Source: Tullyiplasma multilocale ATCC 49900
GTDB taxonomy: Bacteria; Bacillota_I; Bacilli_A; Mycoplasmatales; Mycoplasmataceae
Reading direction: 5' to 3'
Assembly: GCF_000483165.1 (NCBI RefSeq)
Contig: NZ_AXXW01000005.1
Coordinates: 1 to 64,000 of the forward strand
DNA length: 64,000 nucleotides
The first letter of the stretch is position 1; each line of letters begins with the position of its first letter. Below are positions 61,297 through 64,000 of the stretch, piece after piece. The notes beneath the pieces are model-generated. The model made no database searches and was not told where the DNA came from. It saw nothing but the letters and a program-made list of their open reading frames with translations. The position numbers were made by a program, and so were the translations under genes.

Positions 61297-61323
61297 AAAA
61301 AAGCCTTTGGAAAGGCTATTTTT
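61297..61323 (-). terminator. Terminator of the 61325-62077 gene
   Basis: AGCCTT TGGA AAGGCT with A run before and T run after, directly below the stop codon. Confidence 0.82.
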
Positions 61324-61324
61324 A

Positions 61325-62077
61325 TTAAAGAATATTTTCTATTTGTTTTTTGATAGATTTAAGAATCATTGGTGTTGATAAAAACACATTGTAAATAGCA
61401 TTTAAAGTACCTAAATTAATACCTTCTTCACTAGATAGTTCGTAAGTTAAAACCCTTAAGGCAGACATGCTTATATAGAATAAAATGCCAGTTAAAGAAG
61501 TTTGTAAATCATCAGAAGTTTTAACAACAACACTTAGAACTATTTCAAGGTAGTGATATCCAGTTTTTAAGAATTCATCTTCACCAATTTCTTGACGTTT
61601 GTCTGCAACCATTTTAGTTATTTTTTCAATAACTTGATTTACATTATAGATTTTTTCATCATTTGTTGTGTTAACAAGAGCAGTCATAAATGTATTCAGC
61701 TGAACATATATAAAGTTGAAAGCCATTTTCAGATTATCGTTAACTTTATATATTTCTTGGTCACCATTTTCTTTTTCAAATTTCATTGTTTCATCATTAA
61801 ATTCATCAAAGTTGTAATTAACTCGGATAACCTCGGCTAGATCATCGGCTACGAAACCTAAAAATTCTTCGCTAAACTCTTCAATTGACATGTCTTTAAA
61901 AATAACTTCATTTTCGTTAACTTCTTCAGTTAAACTGTCAATTGTGCGGTTCAAGATTGAAGCCATGGCATCTTCGCCATCTTCCATTCCAGCTTGTTTT
62001 TTAGCTTCTTGAATTTGTTGTGTTAGTTCAGCCACAACTTTCTTTCATTCAGATAATAATAATTGTATTTTTGTCAT
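61325..62077 (-). CDS. Hypothetical helical protein, 250 residues
   Basis: Not recognised. Soluble, acidic, mostly helical ('ELTQQIQEAKKQAGMEDGEDAMASILNRTIDSLTEEV', then 'FSEEFLGFVADDLAEVIRVNYNFDEF'). No signal peptide; weak hydrophobic patches at ~130-150 and ~195-215. One UGA Trp at residue 11. No SD is visible before the ATG at 62077. It follows the ABC ATPase gene but a hairpin lies between. Confidence 0.75.
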
Positions 62078-62108
62078 AAATTAAATATATAAATTCATAG
62101 ATATAAAA

Positions 62109-62137
62109 AATCTTATGAATTTATCCTCCATAAGATT
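62109..62137 (-). terminator. Terminator of the ABC transporter operon
   Basis: AATCTTATG and CATAAGATT form a 9-bp stem with an 11-nt loop; T run on the minus strand. Confidence 0.78.
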
Positions 62138-62164
62138 ATTTTAACTTTCTAAAATAACTTTTGC

Positions 62165-62851
62165 TTAAATTTCTTTATTTAATTCAAAGTCATATGTTCC
62201 AACATGTTTTTTAATAAACTCTACATTTATTTCTTCATCTAATTTTTTATCCATGATGATTTCACCCTTTTTAAAAACAAGAATGCGATTACAAAATTTA
62301 TTAATTAATTCGAAATCGTGCTCAACTATAAAAGTGGCAGAATTTTGTTTAATAAGCTTTCCAATCATATCTGTTAAAATGTCTTTTCATAGAACATCAA
62401 GATAGCTTGTGCATTCATCTAAAATCATTATGCTTGGACCAGGTTTTTGAAATATTAATAATAACAAGAATTTAAAGCGTTGTTGTTCACCACCTGATAA
62501 ATCAGTGTAGTAGTTACTTCAGTATTTTTCTAGTTGAAATTCAAATGCTAATTTTTCAATATCTCCCTGATAATTATTTAATTTTTTAAATGTTGAGGCA
62601 ATTTCTTTCAACTTCATATCAACAAAACGATCTGATTGTAAAATGTGTGATATCGAAATACTAAAATCACCCATTATTTCTATGGTGTTTTGACGATAAA
62701 GGAATGGGTCTATTAAGTTGGCGAAAAAAGTTGATTTACCACCGCCATTTAAACCAATTATTCCAATAACATCGCCTTCATTTATAATTAAATCTTTAAC
62801 CACTAATCTAAAATCAGGATACTTAATCCCTTGGATATTAATTTTTAACAT
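62165..62851 (-). CDS. ABC transporter ATPase
   Basis: 228 residues. 'GIIGLNGGGKSTFFANLI' (Walker A with Gly in place of the usual Ala/Cys/Ser), 'YYTDLSGGEQQRFKFLLLLIF' (signature, ~120-140), 'PSIMILDECTSYLDVLWKD' (Walker B, Cys after Glu instead of Pro) and 'ATFIVEHDFELINKFCNR' (H-loop). The divergent Walker B (DECTSYLD) suggests a non-importer subgroup. GGAGG precedes the start at 62851; the start overlaps the end of the upstream permease by 14 nt. Confidence 0.88.
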
Positions 62852-63575
62852 TTTTAAATCCTCCCATTCTAAAAATACAAACTCATACAATTGGGGCTAA
62901 ACAAGATATAACGAACGCATTTACAAGCCATCCCATTCCAAAGAAATTATCACCATATATTAAAAATCCAAAATTAATTATTGGAATAAAGGTCATAACC
63001 ATTCTGAAGTTCCCATCCTGATTGAAACTAGACATTTGACCCAATACAAAATTCAGAACCAAGAACAGAATAACAAAAATAGTTCTATAAATTGTCTTCG
63101 ATGGTTTAATTAAAAACAATAATAATATTACTAACCCAAAGCTTAAAATTGCTTCGAGGTGTGTTACCAAGTATCTTGCGAAATATTCAGAAAAATGTAA
63201 ATTGTCAAGAATGATTTTGTGATTAACAGCAAGTAATAAGACGAAGTACAGAATAGAAAGCGAAATTCCAATGATAAATCCACTTATTAGATAATGAGTG
63301 ATGATTTTGTATTTACCTATTTTTGAACTAAACAAATACGAAGTGTAACCATTTTTATAGTCACGATATTGGTTGTTGAAGAATCCATTTATAATAACCA
63401 AATTTAAGACTAATAAAAAGAATCCAGCTGTACTAGCAATTACACCGAATTGTTTTGTAACATAAGTTCCAATTATCCCCATCATAAACAAACCAACCGC
63501 CATAACCACACTAATGCCTACATAATATCAATTATGCGATACTCTAGTAAAACTTGATTTTAATAATTCACCCAT
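62838..63575 (-). CDS. ABC transporter permease-like membrane protein
   Basis: 245 residues with about six hydrophobic segments. 'NNQYRDYKNGYTSYLFSSKIGKYKIITHYLISG' (~67-99) looks like the ABC-2 coupling region between helices 2 and 3. C-terminal part 'MVMTFIPIINFGFLIYGDNFFGMGWLVNAFV'. Two UGA Trp codons. GGGGTT before the start; 2 nt after the previous gene. Forms an exporter with the ATPase. Confidence 0.78.
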
Positions 63576-63577
63576 AA

Positions 63578-64000
63578 CTAAAACCCCTTTTCTTTGCGGT
63601 TTCTTTTTAATTTATTGACGCTGTTAAGATTGTTTATTGTTATATAAATAATCACTAATAGTGCCACCATCACAATCGTGTTCATTAATATCCCAACTCC
63701 ATAAAAACTTGCACCACTCAATAATGGGATGAAGTTAATAACCGGTATTGAAGAAATAACATCATCAAATACTTCATTATGTATAAATATAGCTCCCATT
63801 TTAATAGTCCCACTCACAAAAAATATAATAAATGTAGAAACAAAAGACCACGTTTTCGTTGCTGGATCTTTCACAAAAAACATCAATAATATCAATCCAT
63901 ACAATATAAGAATTATAATTTGAGATAAATAGTAATCTAAGAAATATTTCCCACTACCAATAGTGTTATCAATTAGATTATTATTAATTGTTAATTGTAG
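63578..64000 (-). CDS. ABC transporter permease-like membrane protein (partial, 5' end beyond window)
   Basis: The last 140 codons of a membrane protein that continues past the window end. It shares with the neighbouring permease the late motif 'SSIPVINFIPLLSGASFYGVGILMNTIVM' (cf. 'TFIPIINFGFLIYGDNFFGMGWLVN'), so the two are probably paralogous halves of one transporter. At least three hydrophobic segments are visible and the tail is basic ('NKLKRNRKEKGF'). Confidence 0.75.
   Translation of the reverse strand, partial: LQLTINNNLIDNTIGSGKYFLDYYLSQIIILILYGLILLMFFVKDPATKTWSFVSTFIIFFVSGTIKMGAIFIHNEVFDDVISSIPVINFIPLLSGASFYGVGILMNTIVMVALLVIIYITINNLNSVNKLKRNRKEKGF

Noticed and set aside
61231-61329. 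32-codon plus-strand frame (MNNIQKLRDFF...)
   Set aside because: No SD, runs through the terminator hairpin, no similarity to anything.

Overview
The window is about 64 kb of a low-GC Mollicutes chromosome. It must be read with genetic code 4 (UGA = Trp): almost every gene carries in-frame UGA codons at positions where the protein family has Trp or where the reading frame must continue. Lipoproteins have the Mollicutes signal form (MKKLLTxLGAxxLTA...VxAC). The gene content points to the Entomoplasmataceae/Spiroplasma branch, most likely Mesoplasma or Entomoplasma: GapN, Pgi, a TrmFO homologue, a HinT gene behind two large lipoproteins, a fused PstC-PstA, and the run gmk-rsmB-prpC-prkC-rsgA-rpe-thiN. 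This placement is an inference from gene content, not a database result.

Layout. 1-0.6 kb: 5' end of a 16S rRNA gene (minus strand) with leader and promoter. 0.6-9.5 kb: accessory metabolism, namely a lipoprotein, a GNAT acetyltransferase, a coiled-coil protein, gapN, a TrmH-type methyltransferase, dUTPase between two paralogous small HTH proteins, and a regulator / flavin oxidoreductase / aldo-keto reductase operon with a clear operator. 9.6-13.4 kb: pgi, a folate enzyme and sufS-sufU. 13.5-18.8 kb: two giant lipoproteins coupled to a HIT-family gene (P80/P60-HinT type). 18.9-25.6 kb: racemase-like enzyme, coaX-coaBC, a YhaM-type HD protein, trmFO/rlmFO and metK. 25.7-30.5 kb: a surface cluster with a lipoprotein of about five 77-residue repeats, an eight-repeat helical surface protein that has lost its lipobox cysteine, and a small membrane protein. 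30.7-48 kb: a conserved block (ymdB-ylxM-ftsY, pstS-pstCA-pstB-phoU, smc, proC, an ABC exporter, rnc-plsX-fakA-asp23, rpmB). 48-50.4 kb: an MFS transporter and a membrane protein. 50.5-60.2 kb: tRNA-Leu(CAA), a DUF2188-like protein, thiN-rpe-rsgA-prkC-prpC, a proline-rich anchored surface protein, rsmB-gmk-rsmD and def. 60.2-62.1 kb: three very small genes plus a 250-residue orphan. 62.1-64 kb: an ABC transporter cut by the window end.

Genes are densely packed, often with TAATG stop/start overlaps (16344, 18431, 31461, 34775, 44488, 52420). Most transcription units end in a GC-rich hairpin with a T tract. The most notable non-housekeeping signals are: a family of tiny coiled-coil proteins built from 21-bp heptad repeats and sharing an upstream element (CTCATATAGTATTAGGA on the plus strand) with the proline-rich surface protein; an inverted repeat TTCCATTTTGGAA in front of both dut and an ABC exporter; the regulator-OYE-AKR operator; and the two repeat-built surface proteins at 25.7-29.8 kb.
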